Assembly: GCA_029641185.1 (NCBI GenBank)
Contig: JAPWGK010000009.1
Location: forward strand, 1,314,501 to 1,378,500
Direction: 5' to 3'
DNA from: Pseudofabraea citricarpa
Lineage: Eukaryota; Ascomycota; Leotiomycetes; Helotiales; Dermateaceae
DNA length: 64,000 nt
The stretch's first letter is position 1, and each line of letters starts with the position of its first letter. A model generated the notes under the pieces. It was not told the DNA's origin. It worked only from the letters and a program-made list of their open reading frames with translations, and made no database searches. This document shows, piece after piece, positions 36,318 through 46,575 of this stretch. The translations under genes were made by a program, and so were the position numbers.

Positions 36318-36799
36318 TTAACGGGCGCTCTTTCCGCCTGCAGTCTTCATATCTTCATCATCATCAGCTTCGCCCAATGGTTCCTCCATAGCCTTCAGGT
36401 TTGACTTTGTAATCTTGTCATCGGTGACATCCAACGTCTTCCGAGCCTTGTCAATCTCGACCTTCTTGCCTATGATCTCTTCAATTCTCCCAAGGTATGC
36501 TGGGTTCTTCCGGCAGGCGAATTTGATGTCGTCGAGCTTGATCTTCTGTCGTCCTGCAAGCGACGCTGATCGATGGGCTTCGAAACAGAGTTCCGTGATG
36601 AAGTCCGTGAGGATTTCATCAAAGACGCGCTTGGTCAAGTCGACCGAGTCTTTGACATCTCCATGTGCGAAGAGGAGGAGCTGGACTACGAGAGACATCA
36701 GTATTCGACAAATACCGCAGGCCAGCACAAAGACTTACGTTCTTGGTCTGTGAAGTTTTGCTGTCCGCGATTCTTGCCAATCCTTGCTCTGGGCTCCAT
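36318..36799 (-). CDS. TAF13: Transcription initiation factor TFIID subunit 13
   Basis: Two exons on the minus strand, 36739-36799 and 36318-36685, with a 53-nt intron, give 142 aa. The first exon supplies MEPRARIGKNRGQQNFTDQE; the join restores LQLLLFAHGDV, the start of the TFIID-18 histone fold. The fold continues as DLTKRVFDEILTDFITELCFEAHRSA, the linker GRQKIKLDDIKFACRKNP, and the helix AYLGRIEEII. The length and the KFA(L/C)RK(D/N)P signature are typical of TAF13, which pairs with TAF11 in TFIID at RNA polymerase II promoters. The C-terminus is acidic (GEADDDEDMK). It is transcribed divergently from the KISH gene, 418 bp away. Confidence 0.9.
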
Positions 36800-37217
36800 T
36801 GTGCTGTGTTGTTGTGTTGATGAATAGATGAATAGATAGCTGGTTTTGTAGCTTCCTCCTTCCCTTCTACTTGTCGCTAGCAATGCCTTTAAACCACCGT
36901 CCTGTATTGCTTGTGGCCGCAGATTTGCTCAAGGACTTGGCAGCTGGTGAAAGCTTTTGAATGCGACTTCCTTTGCCACTTGCAATGCTGTCGTGAGTTG
37001 AGATATCGCTATTGGAGGCTAAAGGATACAAGATCAAGTTAGCTCATGATCACGTGGAGATAAGATCGTTCAGACGACACGTGCATTTCGGATCGGGTAA
37101 ATAATAATCCACATAAATAACACTTACAACTTGTTCACAATGACAGTGACCGTAAGGTCGTGTCCTGCAATCCCCTGTTGTCAAGAGAACTTGAGATCGA
37201 GGTCGAAATAATCCAGA
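36800..37217. promoter_or_regulatory. Shared divergent promoter of TAF13 and KISH
   Basis: 418 bp separate the two start codons. It contains TCACGTGGA (37050) and ACACGTGC (37077), two E-box-like CACGTG sites within 30 bp, on the KISH-proximal side. Assignment as a shared promoter rests on geometry only. Confidence 0.4.
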
Positions 37218-37597
37218 ATGGTACGTCAACTGGAATGGTGTGCGCCAATTCTTTAGCGCTGTCTTACTAACCGCGTACCAAAGGCTGCCATATTCAACTT
37301 CCAAAGCACCTTGCTCGTTATCCTACTACTCATATGTACCTGCGCATATGCTCATCAACTGTTCCCGGGTATCATGGATAGAAACAAGGACGGGTAGGGA
37401 ATTCTGCGGGGCGCGTAGAAGGGCAGCATGGCTGATTTCGAATAGGTTCAGAGGCATCTTCTGGAAATGCGCCAGAGTAGGGGAACGATTAAGCCCTTAT
37501 GTTAGTCTTTGCTGCATTATTATGGCTGTGAGTATCCTTCAAGTCTGCTATCAAACTATGTTGACAAGTCTAGGTAACTCTGTTCATTGGCAATTGA
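37218..37597 (+). CDS. KISH domain protein (TMEM167 family)
   Basis: Four exons: 37218-37220, 37284-37393, 37446-37527 and 37574-37597, give exactly 72 aa, the usual KISH length. Exon 1 is only the ATG, directly followed by a GTACGT donor; the 63-nt intron has a TTACTAAC branch site. Exon 2 encodes [20 protein letters not shown], a cleaved-signal-like helix, then the family loop ending DRNKDG. Exon 3 encodes the hallmark [21 protein letters not shown] and exon 4 the C-terminal helix end (VTLFIGN). KISH/TMEM167 proteins are small secretory-pathway membrane proteins first linked to secretion in Drosophila. No exon is long enough to appear as a normal ORF, so the gene is easily missed. Confidence 0.92.
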
Positions 37598-39355
37598 GGT
37601 TCGGAGCTTGCAGGTTGGCGTTTTGGGCATGGAGGGTTGATATCATAGCTTGGATTTGGGACGACACGAAATAGTACATTGTATGAATATGCCAGAGAGA
37701 GGAGACTTGAAGAGTATAATGCATTATCGGAATTCGAAGCACTTGAGTTCGGCGCAGCATGCTGCGGTTGTACACAATTTGAGGCTAGGAGTACTTAGGT
37801 GTATTATGAGTCGACCATGGATTTTGATTGTTGTGCGGATCACAAGTGTTCCGTTGATTGCGATCGAACCAGAGATTACATACGACCTCTGTGCGGATCA
37901 TGGTCTTTCCTTTCGGTGTCACCCATGAAAGTCGCTAGGTAGGAATTGCCAACGTGGCGACAGTAGACATTGGAGCAACTATATCCCAAAGCAATTCGCA
38001 TTACTAAGGGAATTCCTCAGCCACTGTGAAAGTTACAGTTTTTGATCTAAATTTAGGTACATCAGTCTTAACCTCTGGTCATTCTTATTTTACAATCGCC
38101 GTGCATCTATCTATAGAAGACCAGCTCAATATTTGATTCTACAGATCTCTTTTTCTCTTCCATTCACACCCGCAATCCTGCCAGGTGTGAGGTTCCCTTA
38201 GAAATTTTCAGGCCAAGAAAGATAGCACAGACTACTAGCAGCTAGCAGCTGGAACTATTGCGTCTTGAGAATATCTTGTCTCTTTCCTGAGGGCTTTACT
38301 TTCCAAACAATTTATCTCCAAATAATCTTTTCATCAGTATAACATTTGCCCCAGTTAACCTAATTCATTCCTTATAGCTGATTCTCTCGACGGTGGACAT
38401 ACATATATTATAAGTAGAGAATTCTTGTGGTTCCTTTCATACATAACATTCTAGTTGATTTTCGTGTGACTCTTAAAACTGAATTCTTATTCAAAATTAC
38501 AAGATCAAGAATTTCACCTTTAAATAAAAAGTCTATTAAATTATCCACACCAAATCCTCTTACTTGATAGGAAATCAGAGTCTTCAAAAGTTGATACTGA
38601 TGACAGCGGTAAAGACAACGGTGGTAGCAATAAGATGGGTGCCCCTCTGCATTGGCGGGCAACTTTACTTCGGCAGTTATTGGTGGTCTGGGGCCCCGGA
38701 TTCCAATATTGGATATGAACGGCATACGGCCACGAGATCCCCCATTCAGCAGGACTCGGCAGATGTAACTACTAATATTTGCTCGCATGCTGCCGATTGG
38801 AGCGCATGGTAGATGTGCATTGTGCACATCTAGGGCTCTGATATTGGATATGGACTACCTGCGGCTATTATACAAATCCGCTGCATTTCCCCGCAGAACC
38901 ATCGACTGAGATCGGTTTGTGTGCTGCTAATTGGCGCGAATAGCCCATCTCCGTATCTCGGTTCCTAGTCTGAGATACAAACAAGCAATAGCTACTAGAT
39001 GGGCTGCTTTACTCCGCGGGTCCAGCCATCTTGCATGCTGCCGACTGGTGCGCATAGTATATCTCCATATCTGGGGTCGACGTGCCGACAGGTACCCCAG
39101 CTTCATCACTTGCCTGAATGTCCGAACACCATGAGATGAACGGAACGATCCAGTCCACCTCTAATGCTTAACTCGACGCGTGTCACGAGGCCCCGTTCAT
39201 ACCACGCTGGAAAGCAAAACTCCTCATTCTGACGGGGATGTACGGGCCGTTGCGAACACACACACGCTATGAACAGAGCAGATGAGGATTATAAGTAGAC
39301 ATGGCGGTCCTACAGTCCTGCAGTCCTACAGTCATTCTCCGCAAAGGGCCAAGAC
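37598..39355. other. Gene-free stretch with degenerate repeats
   Basis: No gene recognised. A perfect inverted repeat AGATGTGCA-TTG-TGCACATCT lies at 38811-38831. Three diverged copies of a motif like GCATGCTGCCGATTGGAGCG occur near 38785, 38921 and 39033, and two copies of ATATTGGATATG near 38705 and 38841, suggesting an old repeat of about 120-140 bp. The last 100 bp should hold the arabinofuranosidase promoter. Confidence 0.45.
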
Positions 39356-40882
39356 ATGTTCTCACGATCAAGCCTCGAACGCGCCTGGATAGTTGCTCTT
39401 GGCCTTGGCCTTGCTTCCACGGGCTCTCTGGTGGCGGCTGGGCCCTGCGATCTCTACTCGTCCGGCGGCACAGCCTGTGTCGCGGCACACAGCACCACTC
39501 GTGCCCTGTACAGCGCTTACAGCGGTGCTCTTTACCAGGTGAGGCGCGGCTCCGATTCGACGACGACGACCATTTCGCCGCTGTCTGCCGGCGGTGTTGC
39601 CAATGCCGCAGCCCAGGACTCCTTCTGCGCCAGCACGACCTGTCTCATTACCATTATCTACGACCAGTCCGGCAATGGGAATCACCTTACGCAGGCTCCT
39701 CCGGGGGGGTTCGATGGCCCGGAATCCAATGGCTACGACAACCTGGCCAGCGCAATTGGCGCCCCCGTCACGCTGAATGGCCAGAAGGCGTACGGCGTCT
39801 TCGTGTCTCCCGGGACTGGCTATCGCAACAATGCTGTCCGAGGCACGGCGACGGGCGACGCGGCCGAGGGCATGTATGCGGTCCTCGACGGGACTCACTA
39901 CAACGGGGCCTGTTGCTTTGACTATGGCAATGCCGAGACCAGCAGTCTTGATACGGGCAATGGCCACATGGAAGCCATCTACTTTGGCGACAACACTGTC
40001 TGGGGCTCGGGGGCTGGCAGCGGGCCGTGGGTGATGGCGGATCTCGAGAACGGCCTGTTTTCGGGGGCCAGCGCCAGCCAGAACACTGCCGACCCGTCTG
40101 TCTCGTACCGCTTCCTCACGAGTATTGTCAAGGGAGAGCCAAACCACTGGGCCATCCGCGGGGCCAACGCTGCGTCCGGCTCGTTGTCGACATACTACAG
40201 CGGTGTGCGTCCCAGCGCGTCGGGCTACAACCCGATGCACAAAGAGGGTGCCATCATTCTGGGTATCGGGGGCGACAACAGCAATGGCGCTCAAGGCACT
40301 TTCTACGAGGGCGTGATGACCACGGGCTATCCGTCGGATGCTACTGAGGCTTCGGTGCAGGCCAATATCGTTGCTGCCAAGTACGCTACCACGTCGTTAA
40401 CCAGCGGGCCGGCCTTGAGCGTCGGTTCCTCCATCTCGCTAAGGGCCACGACGGCTTCCTACAACACACGCTACATCGCACACACTGGCTCCAGCGTCAA
40501 TACCCAGGTCGTCTCGTCGTCCAGCACCACCGCCCTCAAACAGCAGGCGAGCTGGACCGTTCGTACAGGCCTGGGCAACAGCGCCTGCTTCTCGTTTGAG
40601 TCCGTCGATACCCCTGGCAGCTACATCCGGCACTACAACTTCGGGCTCCTGCTCAACGCGAATGACGGCACCAAGCAGTTCCACGAAGACGCTACCTTTT
40701 GTCCACAGACTGGTCTCAACGGCCAAGGCAACTCGGTCCGATCCTGGAGCTATCCTACTCGCTATTTCCGCCATTATAACAATGTGCTCTACATCGCGAG
40801 CAACGGTGGTGTGGACACGTTTGATGCCACTGCATCCTTTAACGATGACGTGAGCTGGGTGGTCAGCACAGGCTTCGCTTGA
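39356..40882 (+). CDS. abfB: Alpha-L-arabinofuranosidase B (GH54 + CBM42)
   Basis: A single uninterrupted exon gives 508 aa. The signal peptide ends near residue 28 (LVAAGPCDLY). Residues about 29-350 form the GH54 catalytic domain: CDLYSSGGTACVAAHSTTRALY, IYDQSGNGNHL, the adjacent cysteines of GACCFDYGN, and WVMADLENGLFSG. Glu231 in DLENG matches the nucleophile and Asp307 in IGGDNSN the acid/base of the Aspergillus enzyme, both offset by the same 10 residues. Residues about 352-508 form the CBM42 beta-trefoil that binds arabinose side chains (SYIRHYNF, SYPTRYFRHYN). The enzyme is secreted and releases arabinofuranose from arabinan and arabinoxylan. Codon use is markedly GC-rich at third positions, and long antisense frames are a by-product. 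Length and domain order are complete. Confidence 0.96.
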   Translation: MFSRSSLERAWIVALGLGLASTGSLVAAGPCDLYSSGGTACVAAHSTTRALYSAYSGALYQVRRGSDSTTTTISPLSAGGVANAAAQDSFCASTTCLITIIYDQSGNGNHLTQAPPGGFDGPESNGYDNLASAIGAPVTLNGQKAYGVFVSPGTGYRNNAVRGTATGDAAEGMYAVLDGTHYNGACCFDYGNAETSSLDTGNGHMEAIYFGDNTVWGSGAGSGPWVMADLENGLFSGASASQNTADPSVSYRFLTSIVKGEPNHWAIRGANAASGSLSTYYSGVRPSASGYNPMHKEGAIILGIGGDNSNGAQGTFYEGVMTTGYPSDATEASVQANIVAAKYATTSLTSGPALSVGSSISLRATTASYNTRYIAHTGSSVNTQVVSSSSTTALKQQASWTVRTGLGNSACFSFESVDTPGSYIRHYNFGLLLNANDGTKQFHEDATFCPQTGLNGQGNSVRSWSYPTRYFRHYNNVLYIASNGGVDTFDATASFNDDVSWVVSTGFA

Positions 40883-41819
40883 TAGTCCCTTTATATACTT
40901 GTCCAAGTTTATCAATGTGCTGGAAGTGGAAAAGATGTCAGCAAAAAAAACATGGATTTGTAGCTAAAAGTAGTAAAAGAAAATGACAAATTTCTCTTTG
41001 ATAACAAAATTCCCGATTACTGTTTAATACAAGCCGGTGGTATAGTGCGAGTCCATTTCCCAAGAGGTTATATTCAGGGCCCTAAGGAGCCTCTTTACAA
41101 TCATAGTATTCAAGGTCGTGTATCAAAATCGGCCACGAATTCCTCCGACGGAGAGCTACCTCCTTGGTTTTTACGCGAGGTATTAGCCGAGCCGATGGTA
41201 GGGTAGGTACCTAGGTATTTTTAATTGTTATCAAGTAAATATAATACTTTACTATTTACCCTCCAAGTCTTGTGTACTTGTACAATCTCTTAGTATACTA
41301 AGAGAATCGTTTCTCGGCCTTCTATTACTGTTAAAGAAATTTAAAAGTTGTTGTTAGGATAAAAACAGAGCATTTGGTTTTCTGAGCTCGCTTATTAAAA
41401 TCGGCCACGCATTCCTCCGACGGAGAAGGTAGGTAGGTGGCGGTTGACCCTCGAATCGCATCTTCACAAGAGGCTAAAAGACCCTTACGTGCATCACAAG
41501 AAAGAATCCAATCATAGGGAACCAAGAGGATCATAAAATCAAAATATAAACATAAAGCTTCATTTACCAGGAGATCTATCTATATCGGTAGGTAGATATC
41601 TGTTCTCTAGGGGTTCTCATTAAGCTAATCTGCTCTGTGATTTCCACTCGTGGTTCTCTGTCTGCCTATCCTCAGGCCATGAGCTATCATATGTTCGTAG
41701 CAAACACATTTCAATCTCCCGTCTCTTCTTCTTTCTCTCGGAATGTCTATACCATTGTCACCTCCGTCTTGCAACCTCAGATCAGGCCTCTGCACAGTCT
41801 CGGTGACGATTAACTACCC
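40883..41819. other. Intergenic region with a ~31-bp direct repeat
   Basis: No gene. AAAATCGGCCACG followed by ATTCCTCCGACGGAGA occurs at 41125-41154 and again at 41397-41426 with one substitution. Between them lie a TAGGTACCTAGGTA motif (about 41204-41217) and the palindrome TCTCTTAGTATACTAAGAGA (about 41287-41306). It may be the remnant of a short mobile element. Confidence 0.45.
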
Positions 41820-42581
41820 CTACTTAAGCAAAGGAGTTGGTTTAGATTGTAACCACCATTGGACGAAAAACAGGCTAGGGACCCAACTTGTATAGGCGAC
41901 AATGGTGAGCGAGAGCTCGTCAGACATGCCAAATAATATCAGCAGGGGCTGCTGCCAGCGCAGCATAACAGCAGCGTAGGTCAAGGCATAATTGCGCATC
42001 ATCCACTCTCGATGACGGGCTACCTCGCCGTGCCAGATTGCAGACATGGCCTTCCAGATAGTGCCCAGCCAGCTCAGCGCGAGTATGGCAAACCCATAGT
42101 CGCCAATCGGATATGATATGGCATCCATCGACACGTTGAAGCCGCCAACGCCACCCGCCACAATAGCAGCGACGTACAAGCGACCGGCCCATCGATGTAC
42201 GGCTGGGTAATGTCGTCGAAGGCCGTGGTGGAATTGGAACGGGCCAATGCCCACACTCACCAGACCGCCTAGCACATGAAAGATGCCTGACCACGACGAC
42301 AGGAGGCGAGACTGGATTTCTGGATCACTGGGTTGGCGATTGAAGATGAAGACGATCCCATACAGGCACATGACAACGCCTGGGACTGCCATGAACCACC
42401 AGCGTGTGCTGTCTGAGATGAGCTTCGTGCCCCTCGAACTTGAATTGCTGGTTGCCGTTTTCGATACGGCTCTTTCTGGCTGCTTGTTGCGACTGGCTAG
42501 GGAGCTAGAGGCTGGCATCTCACTGCCGCTTGAGGCGACTTGCACCGTGTCGGTGTCGACGCAGAGTGATGTGGTTGACAT
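41820..42581 (-). CDS. DUF2306 multi-pass membrane protein
   Basis: Single exon, 253 aa, ATG at 42581. Residues 1-58 are hydrophilic and Ser-rich. Six hydrophobic segments follow, beginning with WWFMAVPGVVMCLYGIVFIF. The family features are visible: a His after the second helix region (FHVLGGLVSVGIGPFQF), RRHYPAVHRWAGRLYV, and ARHREWMMRNYALTYAAVMLR. These conserved His/Arg positions resemble haem-binding or redox membrane proteins, but DUF2306 has no established function. There is no intron and no obvious functional link to the convergent arabinofuranosidase gene. Confidence 0.85.
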   Translation of the reverse strand: MSTTSLCVDTDTVQVASSGSEMPASSSLASRNKQPERAVSKTATSNSSSRGTKLISDSTRWWFMAVPGVVMCLYGIVFIFNRQPSDPEIQSRLLSSWSGIFHVLGGLVSVGIGPFQFHHGLRRHYPAVHRWAGRLYVAAIVAGGVGGFNVSMDAISYPIGDYGFAILALSWLGTIWKAMSAIWHGEVARHREWMMRNYALTYAAVMLRWQQPLLILFGMSDELSLTIVAYTSWVPSLFFVQWWLQSKPTPLLK

Positions 42582-44116
42582 TTTGGCGTTGAGATGATTG
42601 ATTTGTTCAAGAGATCAAACTTGACTTGATGGAATCGTGTGAAATAAGTAAGTAGTGAAGATGATTGATAGTGATACTAATGGCACTGGTTATAAGGAAT
42701 AGTCTATCTACTTATATCATTTCCTCGGTGATTCAGATCTCTGTGAGACCTGCATTACATACCCCCACTGAGATGAGTTGGCATCTACTATAGCCATGGA
42801 CAGATGGGACTTGACTTGAATTGACCTGACCTGACCACGAGTTGGCATAGCTGGGGACTCGCACTGAGTCTCACGGTAAATACGGAGTCCGAGAGTTGAA
42901 GTCCTACTTCGTGGGGAATTTAAGTGTCCCGAACCGGCTCGAGAAGCACCCTGTTTCCGTCTTGGAAACGAATGGGATCTTATAGGTCCTCTGTGATATC
43001 TCCTCTGTGGCTCTGCTCGGGTGTGGGTTTATGCCGCAGGACGAAGGGAGATTCACCTAGTCAGGCTAGGCTGGCTTCATTCCCCCCATTTTCATAATTC
43101 AAGTCTTCTCGCGCCTGGGAGAAAATTGGCACGAGAGTCAAGCTCTAGAACGCCATTCATTGCCTTTATGGGGCTAGAATATGTCGGGGGGATGTGCTTA
43201 GCGGCATACTACTACCAGGAAGCCGTCGCGAGTTGATGTAATGCAGAGTTATTCTACATAAAAGTAAAACTACCAAAGAGTAATATTATGTTAGCTGGCA
43301 GCGAAAGATTGGAAAAGACTACTTATATTCAATCAAACTATGCTTTTGTGGCGGTTTGGGTTGTGTAGATTTAGTTAGTAGCTTGTGATCTAAGAAGCTC
43401 GTGCTCCTTCGCTTCGTCTAACCCGTGTTTGTTCTGGAAGAAAGGAGGTCTCTCCTTTTTTCTAAGATTTCCCTGCTTGTATTTGGACAGGTTTATAGCA
43501 TGTCTAACTCTGTCCGGGCCGTAAAAGTGTCTCTTTCCTTGATCTACATAACATATAAGTTTAAACTGGTCAAACGAGTTATACGATTGACTCACTAAAC
43601 CACTTAGCCTATTTAGTCTAAACCTACGGAGTTCCGCAGTGCATTCCATATATTCTTGAGGAGCAAACCCGTAGCATTTGTGGTTATAAGTGTCCTCTAA
43701 AATCTTGGGGTGAAAGTAGTTAATATAGCGATGTTAAGTATATAACTACAGGCTTTAGTTTCAGAAAAGCTAAATGTAAAGAAAACGGGAAAGTAATTTA
43801 GGCAAAGATAATTAAGTTGAAACTCTTGGTGAATTATCTTATTCATTCCTATAACAAACGTGGTAACTATTTGAGAATACGAGAGCCTCATTTAGTAAAG
43901 GACTGACTAGGCCCTAGAAGAAAAGAGGTGGTTCGAAAGGGAGGATAAAACTTATACCCTTTATGTTATGCTGTAGCAGCATTTCAGTATACACTTCCCA
44001 ACCAAGGATTTTGAACTGTATTCGCCCCATTGAACTCCAAAGCCGTATCCATTAAACCAAACCAGGGCCAAAATCACCAACGCCATCGCTATGTAAAGCA
44101 TGCCAACATTGGCCCA
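42582..44116. other. Intergenic stretch, partly AT-rich
   Basis: No recognised gene. The part 43250-43900 is more AT-rich than its surroundings and contains a 92-codon ATG frame on the minus strand (43371-43649) and a 64-codon one (43697-43891). Neither shows a domain; they may be chance frames in an old, mildly mutated repeat. Confidence 0.35.
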
Positions 44117-44908
44117 TTAACCATGAATACTCGTTGCAGCACTCTCACTTCCTCCCCATATATCTCTACTCTCTTGCTCGACAGCCCTCATAGCAAGAGC
44201 GACATCCTCTAACTTCGCAACAACATCTAAAACACCACCATTGACTCTCGAGAAATACTTGTCGTTCGCCTCTCTCCTCCGTCTGGCAAGTAATATATCA
44301 TGCTCAGTTTCATCTGCCAATTTACTTCCAGCAGCAGCTCTCTCTGCACCGACCCCACTACTGCCAGGTCTCCCTGTACCAGTAGCGGTGCCACTAGCCA
44401 CTGTTTCTGTCCTTCTCCCCTCTTCATTTTCTAATGGATCTCGACTCTCAATCGCATCGTCCGCTTCACTTCTTGCCCATGCTTGCGCAAGGCCAATTTG
44501 TGCCTCCCTCAAAGCCTCAAGTGCTCGACTGTGTTCCGGTCCAAAAGCGTGTATGCCATTTGCAGCACTGAGTTCTACCTCCTCCAAGGTACTTTGCATC
44601 TCGGCCCATAATGCATCTGTTCGATCGGCCTGCTTCTTGCCTTCAGTCTCTTGCTGCTGTCTCGGTAGCACATTGGTCGATCGAGCAATCGGTATTGTAT
44701 CTGTGGGACCATCAAGGTTGTTCCGTTGATTGATGCGCTGAGAACGCTGGCGTATCAAGGGCACGCGCGCAGATGATGCGGTCTGAGTTGGCGCAAGTGG
44801 CACTCCTGGTAAAGATACGTGAGAAGCATTTTGAGATGGAGGGCCTAGGAACAGCGCTGGCGGAGGTTCTCTTGGCTGTTTTCCTTTTGGATTCGGTGGA
44901 GAGGACAT
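44117..44908 (-). CDS. Uncharacterised fungal protein with helical C-terminal half
   Basis: Single exon, 263 aa, ATG at 44908. Residues 1-95 are Pro/Ser/Gln-rich and probably disordered. Residues about 96-150 (DALWAEMQSTLEEVELSA, then EALREAQIGLAQAWARSE) and about 205-255 (ILLARRRREANDKYFSRV, then VLDVVAKLEDVALAMRAVEQ) look like amphipathic or coiled-coil helices separated by a Gly/Thr-rich linker. I cannot name the family with confidence. It is divergently oriented to the ribosomal protein gene with 328 bp between start codons, so it may be expressed with growth genes; this is inference only. Confidence 0.65.
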   Translation of the reverse strand: MSSPPNPKGKQPREPPPALFLGPPSQNASHVSLPGVPLAPTQTASSARVPLIRQRSQRINQRNNLDGPTDTIPIARSTNVLPRQQQETEGKKQADRTDALWAEMQSTLEEVELSAANGIHAFGPEHSRALEALREAQIGLAQAWARSEADDAIESRDPLENEEGRRTETVASGTATGTGRPGSSGVGAERAAAGSKLADETEHDILLARRRREANDKYFSRVNGGVLDVVAKLEDVALAMRAVEQESRDIWGGSESAATSIHG

Positions 44909-45236
44909 TGTGCAAGCTTCCTGTTACAGAGGATGATGGAAGGCCGAGATAAATGGCCAGGCACGATGTCATATCGGCATTTAGTAGTTCCGAGGGGCTC
45001 GTGATCCTGTGGCCTTGAGCTTCAGGCCGCTATGGGGCTGGGATCTTTTTCGGCTAAGGGCATTTGGCTTCCACACATTCTCAATTCTCAAATTCACGAT
45101 CCGACCTGTATCGACAACCTCTTCACCAAATCAACACCCATCACGCCATAAACCGGTACGTTCTCCTGCTCGCAGATTCAAATCCCTCTCGATCTACACT
45201 ACATCAGATTCTGACAGTTCTTCGCGCGTAGCAATC
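44909..45236. promoter_or_regulatory. Bidirectional promoter of RPS23 and the divergent gene
   Basis: 328 bp between two start codons on opposite strands. The RPS23-proximal half is pyrimidine-rich, as usual for ribosomal protein gene leaders. The frame of RPS23 stays open upstream to 45009 without being part of the conserved protein. Confidence 0.4.
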
Positions 45237-45777
45237 ATGGGTAAAGGAAAGCCTCGTGGTCTTAATGCCGGACGTAAGCTCCAGAACCATCGCCGCGAAC
45301 AACGATGGGCCGATCTTTCATACAAGAAGCGCGCTCTCGGAACGCAATTCAAGTCCTCTCCCTTCGGAGGCTCATCTCACGCCAAGGGAATAGTTTTGGA
45401 GAAGGTCGGAGTTGAGGCAAAGCAACCTAACTCTGCTATCCGAAAGTGTGTCAGAGTCCAGTTGATTAAGAACGGAAAGAAGGTCACTGCTTTCGGTACG
45501 TGTTTCCCAGCTCGAGGGGGAGTGGATTGAGATGGAAGGGGCGGGTTATGGGAATGCGGCGTGATACAGCAGACCAGCAAGCTAACAGATTTTATCAGTC
45601 CCCAACGATGGTTGTCTCAACTTCGTAGACGAGAACGACGAGGTCCTCCTTGCTGGTTTCGGTCGTAAGGGCAAGGCCAAGGGAGATATTCCCGGTGTGC
45701 GATTCAAGGTCGTCAAGGTCTCCGGTGTTGGATTGTCAGCTTTGTGGAAGGAGAAGAAGGAGAAGCCAAGATCGTAG
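45237..45777 (+). CDS. RPS23: 40S ribosomal protein S23 (uS12)
   Basis: Two exons, 45237-45495 and 45599-45777, with a 103-nt intron, give 145 aa, the expected length. The start at 45237 gives [20 protein letters not shown], the usual N-terminus; the open frame upstream is leader. Hallmarks include [20 protein letters not shown] with the conserved PNSA loop, [20 protein letters not shown], then [20 protein letters not shown] and the end KEKKEKPRS. The PNSA loop lies in the decoding centre of the small subunit, where its Pro is hydroxylated in eukaryotes. The intron falls after the codon for Phe in KVTAF. Confidence 0.97.
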
Positions 45778-46575
45778 ATCTGTGGATGTCTTTTCGCTGG
45801 CCTGGGAACTTTGGGATGGTGTTTTACATTTGCCGGTGCTTTTCTTCGCTCAGATGGACTTAACGATGTTCTGTAGTCTAGAGGCGGAAAAAGTGCTGAT
45901 ATGATCATGAGAAATTTGATCATTGACCACCATATTCAATCTCCCTTGGGGTTTTCCAAACTTTTTATTACGGCTCCAGCAGTGGATGGTATGCATGTCT
46001 CTGCATGGACTTGGGACTTTCAGGGATTGTTGATGAAATATAATGCTTTCACACCACTTGTATTGTCTTTCTTTGCCACCTTGTCTGGAGAGGTTTGTGA
46101 TTAAGAGAAAAGTGTGCAAGATCGGAGACGAAATGCTTGGATGTGATACGATTCAAGATAGTGATGATAGAAAACCAATTTGATTGATATCAGAGACCTG
46201 TCAAGAATGATGATGACGATACTGAGCAACAAGTGATATCTAATCTTGAGGATACTCACGAGCGACACCAATTATGTGAACCGGGCGCCTCAATACCTTC
46301 AAATCGCAGGCCCATGTAGAGATATGAAAACCCAGGATGCTTCAGAAAAGACAAAAGCAAAGAAAACCAAAAAGAAAAAGAGATAGAGAAAGGACGTGTC
46401 TATAAGAATCATCATTCATTCCCACCTACTGCCCCTCCTACGGCACATCACACCACATCACATCACAGCACAGTACACTCCGGCTAACATTTCTTTTCTT
46501 CTCCTTCAAAACACAAATCCATACATAAATGCAAATACCGCGTTGGTCCTCCAATCAAACAGACAAACAAACACT
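45778..46575. other. 3' flank of RPS23 and intergenic sequence
   Basis: No gene recognised. CACATCACA-type short repeats lie at about 46445-46475. Confidence 0.45.

Noticed and set aside
39368..40294. 308-codon minus-strand frame
   Set aside because: Antisense shadow of the GH54 arabinofuranosidase; no domain and no promoter context.
43371..43649. 92-codon ATG frame on the minus strand
   Set aside because: Protein-like at first sight but in an AT-rich stretch with no recognisable domain or splice sites; not enough support for a gene call.
43963..44060. tRNA-like sequence on the minus strand (GGTTTAATGG and GTTCAAAATCC elements)
   Set aside because: D-arm-like and T-loop-like words occur, but neither the T-stem nor an acceptor stem pairs.
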